Below are positions 7,527 to 17,405 of a DNA stretch of 42,558 nt, piece by piece (within the stretch, counting starts at the first letter, position 1; each line of letters opens with the position of its first letter). Source of the DNA: Methanotrichaceae archaeon (GTDB lineage: Archaea; Halobacteriota; Methanosarcinia; Methanotrichales; Methanotrichaceae); contig JAFGMR010000030.1 of NCBI GenBank assembly GCA_016927425.1, positions 1 through 42,558 on the forward strand, written 5' to 3'. The translations under genes and the position numbers were made by a program. The notes under the pieces are model-generated. The model ran no database searches and was not told the origin of the DNA. It worked only from the letters and a program-made list of their open reading frames with translations.

Positions 7527-8668
7527 AAGGACGCCGTCTGGGCGGCATAATGCATTCGCGGACGATCTCGCCTCTTTTCGGGTGCTCCATCCCTGCATTC
7601 TCTCTTTTCGCACTGATCGCCCTTCTCCTGATCGCCCTTGCGCCGATCCTATTCGTTCAGACAGGCGCTGCCCTGCCATCGGCCTTGGTCGAGCTCAATC
7701 CTCCTGGATATCTCTCGGACGACTACTACAAGGTCACGGGAGGGCCGGATCTCGAACTCGCCCTCGAGCGCTCCAGCGCCTACCAGGGGGAGGAGAGGGC
7801 CCTCTTCCTGACGCTTGTTAATCGAGGTCATCTCCTCTCCTTCCAGGTAAATGAGCAGCCGGACCAGTCCAGGCGAGAGGAGGTCCTCGCAGCAAAGAAG
7901 GAGGCAGAGCTCGAGGCCCAGAGGACGACCGCACAGGAGATCTCGATCGCCCTGAGGCCGGCAAACGAGAGTGCCATGGAGGTGAAGAGGGAGGTTGCCT
8001 ACACGGGGTCGCTTAGGGAGGGCCAGACCTCGCCTAGGCTTGAGTTCCCCTTGGAGGTCTTCAGGAACACGACCCCTGGGGAGTATACGCTCCTTGCCAC
8101 TGTCAACTACACCTACCAAAGAGATGTAGCAGTGGTTGGAAAAGATGAGAGGCCTGAGAATCCCGATATCTATTACTGGTTCGATAATGCGAGCCAGACA
8201 TATCCATTGCAGCTATTGATAGAGCGACATAGCGATGCTGTGTTCGAGATAACTAAGATGGAGCCGGCCGAGCTTTCGGCAGACTCGAAGGATAACGTCC
8301 TCAAGGTGGTTGTTCGAAACGTCGGAGTGGATACGGCCTATGATCTCGTATCGAGGCTGCGTCCCGAGGCCGGGATTTACGTGAGCGTGGACCAGTCCTC
8401 GGTTCCGTGCCTTCTGCCAGGAAGGGAGGCGGAGCTGGTTTATAAGCTGGATCTCTCGAAGGACGCAGTCCCCGGCAAGCGCTATCGTCTAACTCTCTTA
8501 TTCGACTTCTCCGATAGCTATCGAGAAGACCTGGAGGACAGCCTGCAGATCTACCTCACCGTCGCCCCAAAGGGCACGTCGTCCCAGATCTGGCCTTTGG
8601 CCTTGGCTGTACTGGTCATCGCAGCCGTTGCAATGGCTGCACAACGCAGACGCTCCAGAGGGGGATGA
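7523..8668 (+). CDS. Membrane-anchored extracytoplasmic beta-domain protein (COG1361-like)
   Basis: The 381-residue protein has a hydrophobic N-terminal segment (about 23-50), a large predominantly beta exterior and one C-terminal helix (about 356-376, WPLALAVLVIAAVAMAA) followed by the basic stop-transfer QRRRSRGG. A segment near 238-340 (ELSADSKDNVLKVVVRNVGVDTAYD) resembles the NEW3/S-layer-like domains of COG1361 proteins, which in archaea often sit next to ABC exporters. It overlaps the phosphoesterase gene by four bases. ATG 7550 is an alternative start that would shorten the cytoplasmic end by nine residues. It is likely an accessory surface protein for the exporter encoded next. Confidence 0.7.
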   Translation: MKGRRLGGIMHSRTISPLFGCSIPAFSLFALIALLLIALAPILFVQTGAALPSALVELNPPGYLSDDYYKVTGGPDLELALERSSAYQGEERALFLTLVNRGHLLSFQVNEQPDQSRREEVLAAKKEAELEAQRTTAQEISIALRPANESAMEVKREVAYTGSLREGQTSPRLEFPLEVFRNTTPGEYTLLATVNYTYQRDVAVVGKDERPENPDIYYWFDNASQTYPLQLLIERHSDAVFEITKMEPAELSADSKDNVLKVVVRNVGVDTAYDLVSRLRPEAGIYVSVDQSSVPCLLPGREAELVYKLDLSKDAVPGKRYRLTLLFDFSDSYREDLEDSLQIYLTVAPKGTSSQIWPLALAVLVIAAVAMAAQRRRSRGG

Positions 8669-8804
8669 TCGGCGAGCGACCGGAAAGCGACCGGGGATAC
8701 GACTCACTAGCGGCCGTGTGGTGATCGACCAGCGGCAATGAAATGACTGACGAGCTATCGTAAAATGATCGACGAGGGCCAGATGGAAGTCTGGGAAGCG
8801 GTCG

Positions 8805-9746
8805 ATGAGTGACGATATATTGATCCAAAACGAAGCCTCGAATGATATGACTGTTGCGGCAAGGGATCTTGTCAAGCGGTTCGGCCAGCTCAAGGTTCTC
8901 GACGGCCTCACCATTTGTATCCCTCGCGGGACTACCTACTGCCTTCTGGGGCCAAACGGCTCGGGGAAGACGACGTTCATCAGGTCGATAGTCGGCCTCA
9001 TCCGTCTTGACGGCGGCGAGATGGAGGTTCTTGGAAGGCCTATCTCGCGGGTGAGGGAGATCATCTCCCGCATAGGTTATATGACGCAGCACAAGGCGCT
9101 CTACCCCGACCTAACGCTCCAGGAGAACATGGAGTTCTACGCAAGCCTCTACGGGATCAAGGGCGCCCGCCGAAGGGCGAGGATTGACGAGCTTTTGGAG
9201 ATGGTCGACCTCGAAGATCACAGGCGAAGGCTTGCGGGAGACCTGAGCGGCGGGATGTATCAGAGGCTCTCATTGGCCTGCACCCTCATCCACGATCCGG
9301 ACCTACTCCTTCTCGACGAGCCCACGGTCGGCGTCGATCCAAGGCTTAGAAGGACGTTCTGGGAGTACTTCGAGTCACTGACGGATGGCGGTGCCACGAT
9401 CCTCATCACAACGCACCTCATGGACGAGGCCGAAAAATGCCGTATTGTCGGCTATATGAAAGCAGGAAGGCTTGAGGCTGAGGGAAGCCCTGTGGCCATA
9501 AAAAGGCTCGCAGGGCTTCGCCCCTCGATCCGTCTCTGGGTCGACGACTCAAAGGCGACGGCAGACCTGCTCGCATCAAGCGGATTCGAGGTAATCGAAA
9601 GTGGCGATGCTTTAGACGTCTTCCTCGACTCGTTCAACGATGCCAGAACGGTTCTCGACCTGGCCCGGCCAAGGGACCTCAAGCTCGTCGAGCCTACTCT
9701 TGAGGAGGCCTTCCTTCGCCTCTCCGATATTGGGAGAGGAGGGTGA
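8805..9746 (+). CDS. ABC exporter ATP-binding protein
   Basis: The 313-residue product is of the CcmA/DrrA/NatA class. Walker A is GPNGSGKTT (about 49-57), the signature is LSGGMYQR (about 147-154), Walker B is LLLLDEPTVGVD (about 167-178) and the H-loop is ITTHLMDEAEKC. A C-terminal extension (about 240-313) of the type seen in DrrA-like drug and polysaccharide exporters follows. A second in-frame ATG (residue 15, MTVAARDLVKRFG) is possible. The stop lies 16 bases before the permease ATG, so the two are co-translated. The substrate is unknown. Confidence 0.9.
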   Translation: MSDDILIQNEASNDMTVAARDLVKRFGQLKVLDGLTICIPRGTTYCLLGPNGSGKTTFIRSIVGLIRLDGGEMEVLGRPISRVREIISRIGYMTQHKALYPDLTLQENMEFYASLYGIKGARRRARIDELLEMVDLEDHRRRLAGDLSGGMYQRLSLACTLIHDPDLLLLDEPTVGVDPRLRRTFWEYFESLTDGGATILITTHLMDEAEKCRIVGYMKAGRLEAEGSPVAIKRLAGLRPSIRLWVDDSKATADLLASSGFEVIESGDALDVFLDSFNDARTVLDLARPRDLKLVEPTLEEAFLRLSDIGRGG

Positions 9747-9762
9747 ATTTTTGGAGGGGAGG

Positions 9763-10815
9763 ATGATCTCGATCTTCGAAGGGCTCGATGCAAGCCTTGA
9801 CCGGATCCTCGCAGTCGCCTTGAGGGTGATCCGCCAGCTCAAGAGGGATAGGCGTACCGTTGGCCTGATCACCTTCATCCCCATATTTCTCATGGTCCTC
9901 TTCGGATATGCCCTCTCCGGGGATATGAGCGGAATCTGCCTTGGACTGGTCGACGAGGGTGGCCAGGAGGGCTTGAGGGGGCATATTGAGGGCGTAGACG
10001 ACTTCGAGATCCTCCACCTCGGGTCCGCATCGGATGCCGAGCAATTGATAGAGGAAGGAAGGCTGAACGGGGCAATCGTGCTTGGGCCAGGGCAGGTTGT
10101 CGTCATGCTCGACGGCTCAAGCCCGCAGATAGCGACCTCATTGATTAACCTGGTAAGGGCGGGGCTGGAAGGGCCAATGCCGCTCGATCTGCGCTACATC
10201 TACGGCTACGACCTCGAGATGATGGACTCGGTCGGGCCGGCCGTCCTCGGCCTCGTGGTCTTCTTCTTCACGTTCATCGTCTCCGCGGTATCCTTTCTCC
10301 GTGAGAGGACGCAGGGAAGCCTTGAGAAGTTCGTCGCATCCCCCCTCAGCAGGCCGGAGATGGTCCTCGGATACCTCCTAGGCTTTTCGGTCTTCACCGT
10401 CATCCAGTCCGTAACCACGCTTGTTGTCGTAGTCTTCGTCTTCGGAGTTCCGATGTACGGCTCGCCGATAACCGCCCTTGCTGTGGTCCTGCTGCTGGGG
10501 GCAGCGGCCCTCGTGATGGGCGCCTTCTTCTCCAACTTTGCAAAGACCGAGTTTCAGGTGGTCCAGTTCATTCCGCTTGTCATACTGCCCCAGGTCGTTC
10601 TCACAGGCGTCTGGTGGCCGCTTCAGTCCATACCAGAGTCCATAAGGCCGGTCTCCAGTATCCTGCCCCTCACCTACTCAAGCGAGGCCCTCCGGGCTGT
10701 GATGCTGAAGGGAGCGTCCCTCTGCGAGATCATGCCCGATATTTTCGCCCTATCACTCTTCTTTGCGATCGGATTTCTCGCAGCCACTCTCGCTCTGAAA
10801 AGGGAGGTTGGCTGA
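9763..10815 (+). CDS. ABC-2 type exporter permease
   Basis: The 350-residue protein has the ABC-2 layout: helix 1 near residues 32-52 (VGLITFIPIFLMVLFGYAL), a short extracytoplasmic domain, then a five-helix C-terminal block from about 150 that includes RERTQGSLEKFVASPLSR. This coupling motif joins the permease to the ATPase. I chose ATG 9763, but the purine-rich stretch before it is only three bases away. A TTG at 9751 has GGAGAGGAGGG at the usual distance and may be the real start. The partner ATPase is immediately upstream and the COG1361-like protein is two genes upstream. Confidence 0.88.
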   Translation: MISIFEGLDASLDRILAVALRVIRQLKRDRRTVGLITFIPIFLMVLFGYALSGDMSGICLGLVDEGGQEGLRGHIEGVDDFEILHLGSASDAEQLIEEGRLNGAIVLGPGQVVVMLDGSSPQIATSLINLVRAGLEGPMPLDLRYIYGYDLEMMDSVGPAVLGLVVFFFTFIVSAVSFLRERTQGSLEKFVASPLSRPEMVLGYLLGFSVFTVIQSVTTLVVVVFVFGVPMYGSPITALAVVLLLGAAALVMGAFFSNFAKTEFQVVQFIPLVILPQVVLTGVWWPLQSIPESIRPVSSILPLTYSSEALRAVMLKGASLCEIMPDIFALSLFFAIGFLAATLALKREVG

Positions 10816-10844
10816 ACGGAGGCCTGCTTGCGCCCGACTTCGCC
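10800..10844 (+). repeat. Imperfect direct repeat flanking trmO, copy A
   Basis: Copy A matches 11444-11489 at 37 of 46 aligned positions, starting AAGGGAGGTTGGC. It covers the last codons of the ABC-2 permease (KREVG) and the bases after its stop. See the finding for interpretation. Confidence 0.5.
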
Positions 10845-10853
10845 CACTATCGC

Positions 10854-11381
10854 TCATAGCCTCGTCCTATCCCGTCTCCTTAGCTCCTTTGGAGTGGCGT
10901 TCCACTCCCCGATATTCTCGACATGCTGCTTTTCCACCCACCCGCTCTTCGCCTCATCTCGATGGTCGAACTGGCGGACGTAGGGCTTGATATCGAGAAG
11001 GGGCGTATCGTTCAGGACGTCCATCCCGCAAACCTCCAGAACGTTTCCCCTGACCGCTTTCAGCTCTACGATGGAGATACCGATGGGATTTGGCCGGTTG
11101 AAGTGGCGTATGGCGAAGATTCCGCGCTCTCTCTCCCCATCGAGAAAGGGCTTCTGGAGGAGGGAAGAGCCCGTCGCCCGATGGAAGTGGTAGATGAGGA
11201 TTATGTGGGAGAACGACTCCAGGTCTTTGAGCCCTTGGGCGTACTCTGGAAACAGCTCCACCTCGCCTTCGGAAGAACTGTTGAAAATCCCCTGGATGGG
11301 GGTCTCCTCCTGCTTCGTATACTCCGAATGGATGATCCCGATTGGTCGATATCTGATCTCAGTTGTCCGTGTTTCCATCAT
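10854..11381 (-). CDS. trmO: tRNA (N6-threonylcarbamoyl-A37) methyltransferase, TsaA/TrmO family
   Basis: The 175-residue product has the single-domain TsaA beta-barrel signature. It opens YRPIGIIHSEY, has the LESFSHIILIYHFHRA block, the cofactor-site motif FNRPNPIGISIVEL and the closing DVLNDTPLLDIKPYVRQFD. In characterised members this enzyme uses S-adenosylmethionine to methylate t6A37 of certain tRNAs. The start is ATG 11381, with GAGGTG five bases upstream; the frame stays open to 11459, but that extension has no such site and would read through the repeat copy B region. The gene is convergent with the ABC exporter genes. Confidence 0.88.
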   Translation of the reverse strand: MMETRTTEIRYRPIGIIHSEYTKQEETPIQGIFNSSSEGEVELFPEYAQGLKDLESFSHIILIYHFHRATGSSLLQKPFLDGERERGIFAIRHFNRPNPIGISIVELKAVRGNVLEVCGMDVLNDTPLLDIKPYVRQFDHRDEAKSGWVEKQHVENIGEWNATPKELRRRDRTRL

Positions 11382-11443
11382 CCCTACACCTCGCACCTTA
11401 AGCCTCGAATGACTGAAGAATGGCTTCTCATCTTCGCGCTTAG

Positions 11444-11489
11444 AAGGGAGGTTGGCCAAACGCAGGCCCGCTACCGCCTCGGCTTTGCC
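11444..11489 (+). repeat. Imperfect direct repeat flanking trmO, copy B
   Basis: This is the partner of copy A at 10800-10844, in the same orientation. On the plus strand it encodes a truncated FALRREVG, matching the LALKREVG end of the ABC-2 permease. Confidence 0.5.
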
Positions 11490-12079
11490 CTCCTCCCTCC
11501 GGACCCGCCTGCCTTCCCTAGATCTTGAAGCAAGGAGTCCAGGTTGGCGAGGCTGATCGCTCGAGCGATCTCGTAGAGCTTCCTTGCCTCCTCCAGGCCG
11601 CCAGTTGCCTGGAGCAGCAGTCCGAGGTTCCTTGCGTCCATCGCGACCTGGGGATGATAAGAACCGTGCTTATCCATGTGATGCTCGAGTATCCTCTCGT
11701 AGCTCGACCTCGCCTCGCGGATGGGCCTGTCTCTTGCGATCAGGTCGACATGCGCTTGCACGAACTCCCTCTCCACCTCGTCGAGGTCGCCATTCTCGGA
11801 GAGGTACTCCGCGATTTCGTTGATGGCGACGTTCTCGATTAGGTCCGTAACCGAGCCCTCCGGGTTATCGATGTTGTTGAGGAGGCTATCGGTCGTGTTC
11901 TTTATGGCGAGCTTCTCTCCTTTATCTATCTCGCTCTTTTCGAGAAGGTAGCCGATAAGGTGTCCTATAAGGAGCTTCTCTATGGGAACTCTTACAACCG
12001 TCACATCGTTAGGAGCATCGTAGATCTCATATGCCCTGCTTCGATCATGATCCCCCGGATCCGATCTTCTCGTCCTCAA
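11471..12079 (-). CDS. Uncharacterised protein with C-terminal TPR-like helices
   Basis: The 202-residue soluble protein has an N-terminal segment (about 20-110) of predicted beta strand and acidic helices (VTVVRVPIEKLLIGHLIGYL). The C-terminal part (about 118-190) resembles kinesin-light-chain TPR units: SYERILEHHMDKHGSYHPQV and MDARNLGLLLQATGGLEEAR. The start appears to be TTG 12079; no closer ATG exists before residue 130. It diverges from the hydrolase gene at 12208. I do not recognise the full-length family; a scaffold role is the most one can infer. Confidence 0.65.
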   Translation of the reverse strand: MRTRRSDPGDHDRSRAYEIYDAPNDVTVVRVPIEKLLIGHLIGYLLEKSEIDKGEKLAIKNTTDSLLNNIDNPEGSVTDLIENVAINEIAEYLSENGDLDEVEREFVQAHVDLIARDRPIREARSSYERILEHHMDKHGSYHPQVAMDARNLGLLLQATGGLEEARKLYEIARAISLANLDSLLQDLGKAGGSGGRRAKPRR

Positions 12080-12133
12080 GGCCTAACATCCCCCCTGCCA
12101 TAGCCGTTCAACGGAAGAAGAGAAACGCCCACG

Positions 12134-12160
12134 ATAGATATATCTTTTGATCTTTATGTA
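12134..12160. promoter_or_regulatory. Divergent promoter region with two TATA-like elements
   Basis: AGATATATCT near 12137 is suitably placed for the minus gene (predicted leader about 35 bases). TTTATGTA at 12153-12160 is suitably placed for the plus gene (leader about 25 bases to ATG 12208). Assignment is by spacing only. Confidence 0.4.
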
Positions 12161-12207
12161 CTCTTTAGAGGCCAGGTTGATAAATAATAGGGGTTGCATT
12201 GACGGCC

Positions 12208-12942
12208 ATGGAGATCGTATTCCTCGGAACGAACGGCTGGTACGACACTCTTGCCGGAAACACAATTTGCATTCTCATAAGATCGAGGCACCATGATATA
12301 CTGCTCGACGCCGGAGACGGCATCCACAAGCTGGATCGATTCGTCGAGGAGGGGCCGGTCCACCTGTTTCTAAGCCACTTCCACCTGGACCACATAAGCG
12401 GGCTGCACATACTGAACAAGTTCCACCTCAAAGAAGGCCTCCACATTTACGGACAGCCTGGAACTAGACGGGCGCTCGACGCTATAGTCGCGCGCCCTTT
12501 CACCGTCCCCCTGAAGGATCTTCCTTACCCCGTCGATGTCGCCGAGCTTGCCCCCGGCATCCACGAGGATCCCTTCCACCTGGAATGCCGCTTCTTGGAC
12601 CACTCGTCGCCATGTCTTGGCTATCGATTCTCCCTCGATGACAAGATCATCGCTTATTGCCCGGACACCGGCCTCTGTGAGAACGCCGTCCGCCTCGCGC
12701 GCGATGCAGACTTGCTGATCGCCGAGTGCTCACTTCGTCCTGGCGAGACGTCCCCCGAGTGGCCTCATCTCAATCCAGAGGATGCAGTCAGCCTCGCCCG
12801 AAAGGCGGGGGCAAAGAAGCTTGCCCTCGTTCACTTCGACGCAAGCCGGTATCCAACGGTCGAGGACCGCATGGATGCGGCGTCTTCAGTTGACTATCCA
12901 GGATTGATCGCGACACTTGACGATATGGCGATTGATATATGA
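12208..12942 (+). CDS. Metallo-beta-lactamase-fold hydrolase, RNase Z-like
   Basis: The 244-residue protein begins MEIVFLGTNGWYDT, as in ElaC/RNase Z-like proteins. It has the zinc motif SHFHLDHISG (His57, His59, Asp61, His62), a later His in FLDHSSPCLGY, the bridging Asp in YCPDTG, and a final His in LALVHFDASRY. Substrate-specific insertions of true tRNase Z (the long exosite arm) are not obvious, so a tRNA 3'-end role is possible but not assured. ATG 12208 is preferred to a TTG at 12199 because the canonical N-terminal strand begins there. Confidence 0.8.
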   Translation: MEIVFLGTNGWYDTLAGNTICILIRSRHHDILLDAGDGIHKLDRFVEEGPVHLFLSHFHLDHISGLHILNKFHLKEGLHIYGQPGTRRALDAIVARPFTVPLKDLPYPVDVAELAPGIHEDPFHLECRFLDHSSPCLGYRFSLDDKIIAYCPDTGLCENAVRLARDADLLIAECSLRPGETSPEWPHLNPEDAVSLARKAGAKKLALVHFDASRYPTVEDRMDAASSVDYPGLIATLDDMAIDI

Positions 12943-13235
12943 TATTGTGAATGAAATGATTGGCGTTCATTCGCGTTAATTCGCGGTTAATAAAATCAAA
13001 CCACTAATGCACACTAATGAACACGAATCCGATAAAGCAATAAGGGTTCATCCCCGATTGACATGTTCATGATCCTTGTGGGCTCATGCACAGAGGATGA
13101 AAAACGATATCTAGCGATGATGTAAATAAGGAGAGATAGCCAATGGCCTTGCATCCAGCCTTCCCCGAATCACACTTGTTCAACTCCTCGCTAATCTTCA
13201 ATGAGTCATTCATCATCAATATACTGAGCATATGT
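12943..13235. other. Intergenic stretch with short repeats, no convincing gene
   Basis: This AT-richer spacer holds the 10-bp-period repeats described separately. An AAGGAG then ATG combination at 13127-13145 opens a frame that runs through the secD terminator and antisense to secD, so it is not credited as a gene. I see no RNA gene. Confidence 0.5.
12963..13030. repeat. Short 10-bp-period repeats in opposite orientations
   Basis: Three 10-base units (CCACTAATGC, ACACTAATGA, ACACGAATCC) lie in direct order at 13001-13030. At 12963-12986 related units occur on the other strand (GCGTTCATTC, GCGTTAATTC). A closely related three-unit set occurs at 34601-34630. Confidence 0.6.
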
Positions 13236-13268
13236 AAAAAAAAAAAAGATCGGCCGCGAGGGCCGATT
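13236..13268 (-). terminator. Intrinsic-type terminator of the secF-secD operon
   Basis: On the minus strand the stem ATCGGCC (13267-13261) pairs with GGCCGAT (13255-13249) across a five-base loop and is followed by 12 T residues (13247-13236). It begins seven bases past the secD stop. Confidence 0.85.
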
Positions 13269-13274
13269 CAGTCT

Positions 13275-15017
13275 TCAGGCATTCCTTCCGTTCTCGGAGA
13301 GGATGTAGCCCAATATCTTCCCGTAGGCAGGCCTTGCGACACCCACGCCGATCAGCACTCCGATTATGATGATCAGCGCAAAGCCCTGGAGGGCGCCAAA
13401 GCCCATCCAGACCAAGGGTGCCATTGCAAAGATCGTCGTAAGCGCAGCTCCGAGGATGATTGCAAAGGCCCGGGAGAGCCTCGCCACATAGACCTTGCCG
13501 CCTGGAATGCTGATCTTGCCGCCCTCCTGGGCGAGCTGCTCGGCCTTGGCCTGAATATTCTTCTGGCTAGGCTTGAGGTTCTTGCTTGGCTGCGGCTTTG
13601 GCGCCTCGGCCTCGCCTCGCAGAAGCTCATCGGTGATGATGAAGAGGTGGTCGACGCCTGTCCCTATCACCGTTATTATGCCTGCGATGCTTGCGAGGTC
13701 AAGCTGCCAGCCGGCCCAAGACCAGATGCCTAGCATTATGAAGACCTCGCTGAGGGACGTTCCGACCATCGGAATAACGATCCTCTTCTCGCGGTATCGG
13801 TAGTAGACTATCAGTGCCACGATCAAAAGCGCGATTATTCCCGCTATTGTGATCTGCCTCATAAACTGGGCACCGAGGGCTGCGGTCACCTGGCCGGAGC
13901 CTATGATCTCAACGTTGACTGGAAGCGCCCCTTCCCTCAGGTGGATGTAGAGCTCCCTGCCCTTGGTCCATCCCTCATCTCCAGTGCCGACAGTCGCCTC
14001 CAAGTTCCTCATGGGGGCCTTCTCGAGGCTTCCTGCAAGCTCGGTTGCAAGGGGTGCAGAGAAGATCTCGTCCTTGTCGAGGAGCATTGTTACGTAGTGG
14101 GCCTGGGGATTCCTCGTGGCTCCGCTATCGATTGCAGCCCTTTGGAAGAGCTGGGCCCCGTCCTCGGAGAGCATGAATGGAACGCCTACCCGCCCTCCCG
14201 CGCCCGACTTGGGATGCTCCACCGCTTGGACCGCATCGCCGTAGAGGACGTGCATGCTCTCGTTGCCCTTGGTCTGGATCCTTATCTCGAACTTGCCTGG
14301 TTTGCCAACTACATCCTGGGCTGTGTCGACGTCAACGCCTGCAAGGTCTATCAGTATGAAGCGGTTGCCCACCACGCGGACCCTGATATCCTGAAGTCCC
14401 AAGCGGTTGAGCTTCTGGTCTAGCACCTTCTTCGTCTCGTCCACGGTCTCAGGTGTCACACCTTCCACGAAGGCCTCCTCGCCAGCGGCAACGCTGCCGT
14501 TGACCGGGGCAAGGATTGCGTTCAAGGATTCGCGAGTAACGTTGGATCTGATCTCATAGCGGACCGGCTCTACGCCCACCGTCTTGACATCGGCGTCGAG
14601 GGCTGACTTGAGGTAGGTGAGGATCACGTACTCGGGAGAGACGCTCAAAGTAATCCTCGTCTGGTTGGTCCTCTCGATCACCCTTGCGCCGGTATAGCCA
14701 ATCTCCTCCACATCATCCTTGGAGACCTCGCCGGCAATATTGATCTGGTAGGTTCCGCTTCTTGCTGAAAGCTCGTCGATCTGACCGAGGCTGCTAAACT
14801 GCGTCCGGAGGATCTCCAGGGGGTCGCAGTCCAGATCGACTACTGCCCCCTGAAGCTGGAGTTGCAGCCAAGATCCTCCCTCAAGGTCCAGTCCGTACTT
14901 GAGCCTGGAGTCCAGGCCATGCTCGGTGGGGATAGGGGCAAGGCCGATCAGGCTTGCCGACAGGACCAACGCAAATATGATTATGCGAGGATCCCTGGAT
15001 AGGCCGGATAGGCTCAT
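13275..15017 (-). CDS. secD: Protein-export membrane protein SecD
   Basis: The 580-residue protein has one N-terminal helix (about 12-30), then the diagnostic YGLDLEGGSWLQLQL segment, a large external domain with the LNRLGLQDIRVRVVGNRFILIDL P1-like region, and five C-terminal helices. The last block includes the RND-type sequence GVDHLFIITDELLRG and the end ALIIIIGVLIGVGVARPAYG. With SecF it assists translocation through SecYEG from the outer face, using the ion gradient in characterised systems. ATG 15017 is chosen because it overlaps the secF stop as ATGA; an upstream in-frame ATG at 15062 would lie well inside secF. A strong terminator follows. Confidence 0.95.
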   Translation of the reverse strand: MSLSGLSRDPRIIIFALVLSASLIGLAPIPTEHGLDSRLKYGLDLEGGSWLQLQLQGAVVDLDCDPLEILRTQFSSLGQIDELSARSGTYQINIAGEVSKDDVEEIGYTGARVIERTNQTRITLSVSPEYVILTYLKSALDADVKTVGVEPVRYEIRSNVTRESLNAILAPVNGSVAAGEEAFVEGVTPETVDETKKVLDQKLNRLGLQDIRVRVVGNRFILIDLAGVDVDTAQDVVGKPGKFEIRIQTKGNESMHVLYGDAVQAVEHPKSGAGGRVGVPFMLSEDGAQLFQRAAIDSGATRNPQAHYVTMLLDKDEIFSAPLATELAGSLEKAPMRNLEATVGTGDEGWTKGRELYIHLREGALPVNVEIIGSGQVTAALGAQFMRQITIAGIIALLIVALIVYYRYREKRIVIPMVGTSLSEVFIMLGIWSWAGWQLDLASIAGIITVIGTGVDHLFIITDELLRGEAEAPKPQPSKNLKPSQKNIQAKAEQLAQEGGKISIPGGKVYVARLSRAFAIILGAALTTIFAMAPLVWMGFGALQGFALIIIIGVLIGVGVARPAYGKILGYILSENGRNA

Positions 15018-15904
15018 CTCTTGCTCCTCCTGACCGTCTTCTTTGGCAGCTTCATATACCATCTAAGACCTTGGGCGTTGGTGATCCACGTGTTGAACAT
15101 GTCTGCGATCAGTCCGAAGATAAGCACCGTCGAGATATCTGCAATGATGTCCATCCTCGTGAACGATGGGACCACCAGATAGAGCAGATTTGAGACCAGG
15201 AAGAGCGAGAATACCGCTGCAATCGATGTGGCGGTCATCATCAACCCCGTCCCCATGGCACCGATGATCTTCTCTTCAACTGGTCCCTTCCTCTTGGTGA
15301 CCCTCATGGTCAGGAGGATATCCGTATCGACTGAATAGCCGATGAGCATCAAGAGAGCGGCAACCGTTCCAAGCGATAGGTTCACGCCGGTCAGGTTCAT
15401 CGAGGCCGCTGCGATGAGGATGTCGGCCAAGGCGCAAAGCGCCACGATCGCCGAGATGAAAGGCTCTCGAAAGAGTATGAAGACCACTATGGCCATGAAT
15501 AAGAACGATAAGGGTAGGTATTTGATCGCCTGCATCTGCAGCTCCTTGCTGTAGATCGGCCCCATATGCCTGATCTCCACATCGTTGAACTTGGAGTTTA
15601 TCAGCCTCGCCAGGCTCGTATAGTCGTCATCGCTCATGGGCCCAAACTGAATCATATATCGGCTGCCAACGCTCCTGATCTCCGTGATCGGATAGCCGGC
15701 AAGATCCTTCGCCAGGCCCTCCTCCGTGCCCGAGGCCGGGACTGTGACAAGTGTCCCTCCTGTGAACTCCACCCCTAACTTGACCGGAGAGCCGGTGGTG
15801 AGGTAAGTGGTGCCCAAGATGATGAGGGCGATGGCGATGACTGCCAGGGGAAGGAGGATTATCTGCTTTGGCGGATATTTGGTGATTATCTCATCGAGAT
15901 CCAT
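15014..15904 (-). CDS. secF: Protein-export membrane protein SecF
   Basis: The 296-residue protein has an N-terminal helix (about 16-36), the SecF hallmark VKLGVEFTGGTLVTV, an external loop, and five helices from about residue 125. These include the conserved LMLIGYSVDTDILLTMRV and the positively charged end KKTVRRSKR. As usual in archaea, secF precedes secD. The start ATG 15904 is preceded by GAGGAG. The pair forms a simple two-gene operon; no yajC homologue is present, as expected for archaea. Confidence 0.95.
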   Translation of the reverse strand: MDLDEIITKYPPKQIILLPLAVIAIALIILGTTYLTTGSPVKLGVEFTGGTLVTVPASGTEEGLAKDLAGYPITEIRSVGSRYMIQFGPMSDDDYTSLARLINSKFNDVEIRHMGPIYSKELQMQAIKYLPLSFLFMAIVVFILFREPFISAIVALCALADILIAAASMNLTGVNLSLGTVAALLMLIGYSVDTDILLTMRVTKRKGPVEEKIIGAMGTGLMMTATSIAAVFSLFLVSNLLYLVVPSFTRMDIIADISTVLIFGLIADMFNTWITNAQGLRWYMKLPKKTVRRSKR

Positions 15905-16082
15905 ACTAGTCTCCTCATTGCGCTGCTCCGTCCGGCGCTCCTTGGCTCAGATAGGGCTCGCGCGGATGGGTTACGCTTATTATCTTCGTATTTGGGGATT
16001 CGACCGAACAAATCAAGCGCGCAGATCGATCTCCCCCTATTTACTGCTGTCGTCATGTCCCTATGCGCAGAGCTTCAACGGA

Positions 16083-17369
<1,287 letters not shown>

Positions 17370-17405
17370 CACCACCACAAAGGGGAAGATGTTGGGTAAG
17401 GTACC

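Noticed and set aside
4389-9746. The ABC ATPase at 8805-9746 as partner of the FtsX-type permeases
   Set aside because: It is of the CcmA/DrrA type, on the opposite strand, and is directly followed by its own ABC-2 permease.
10923-11528. 201-codon plus-strand frame opposite trmO
   Set aside because: It is antisense to trmO, which carries clear family motifs. Only its tail (ALRREVG) is of interest, as a repeat of the permease end.
13143-13733. Plus-strand frame of 196 codons with AAGGAG before its ATG
   Set aside because: It reads through the secD terminator hairpin and poly-A tract and then runs antisense to secD, whose protein is well conserved. The composition is that of a shadow frame.
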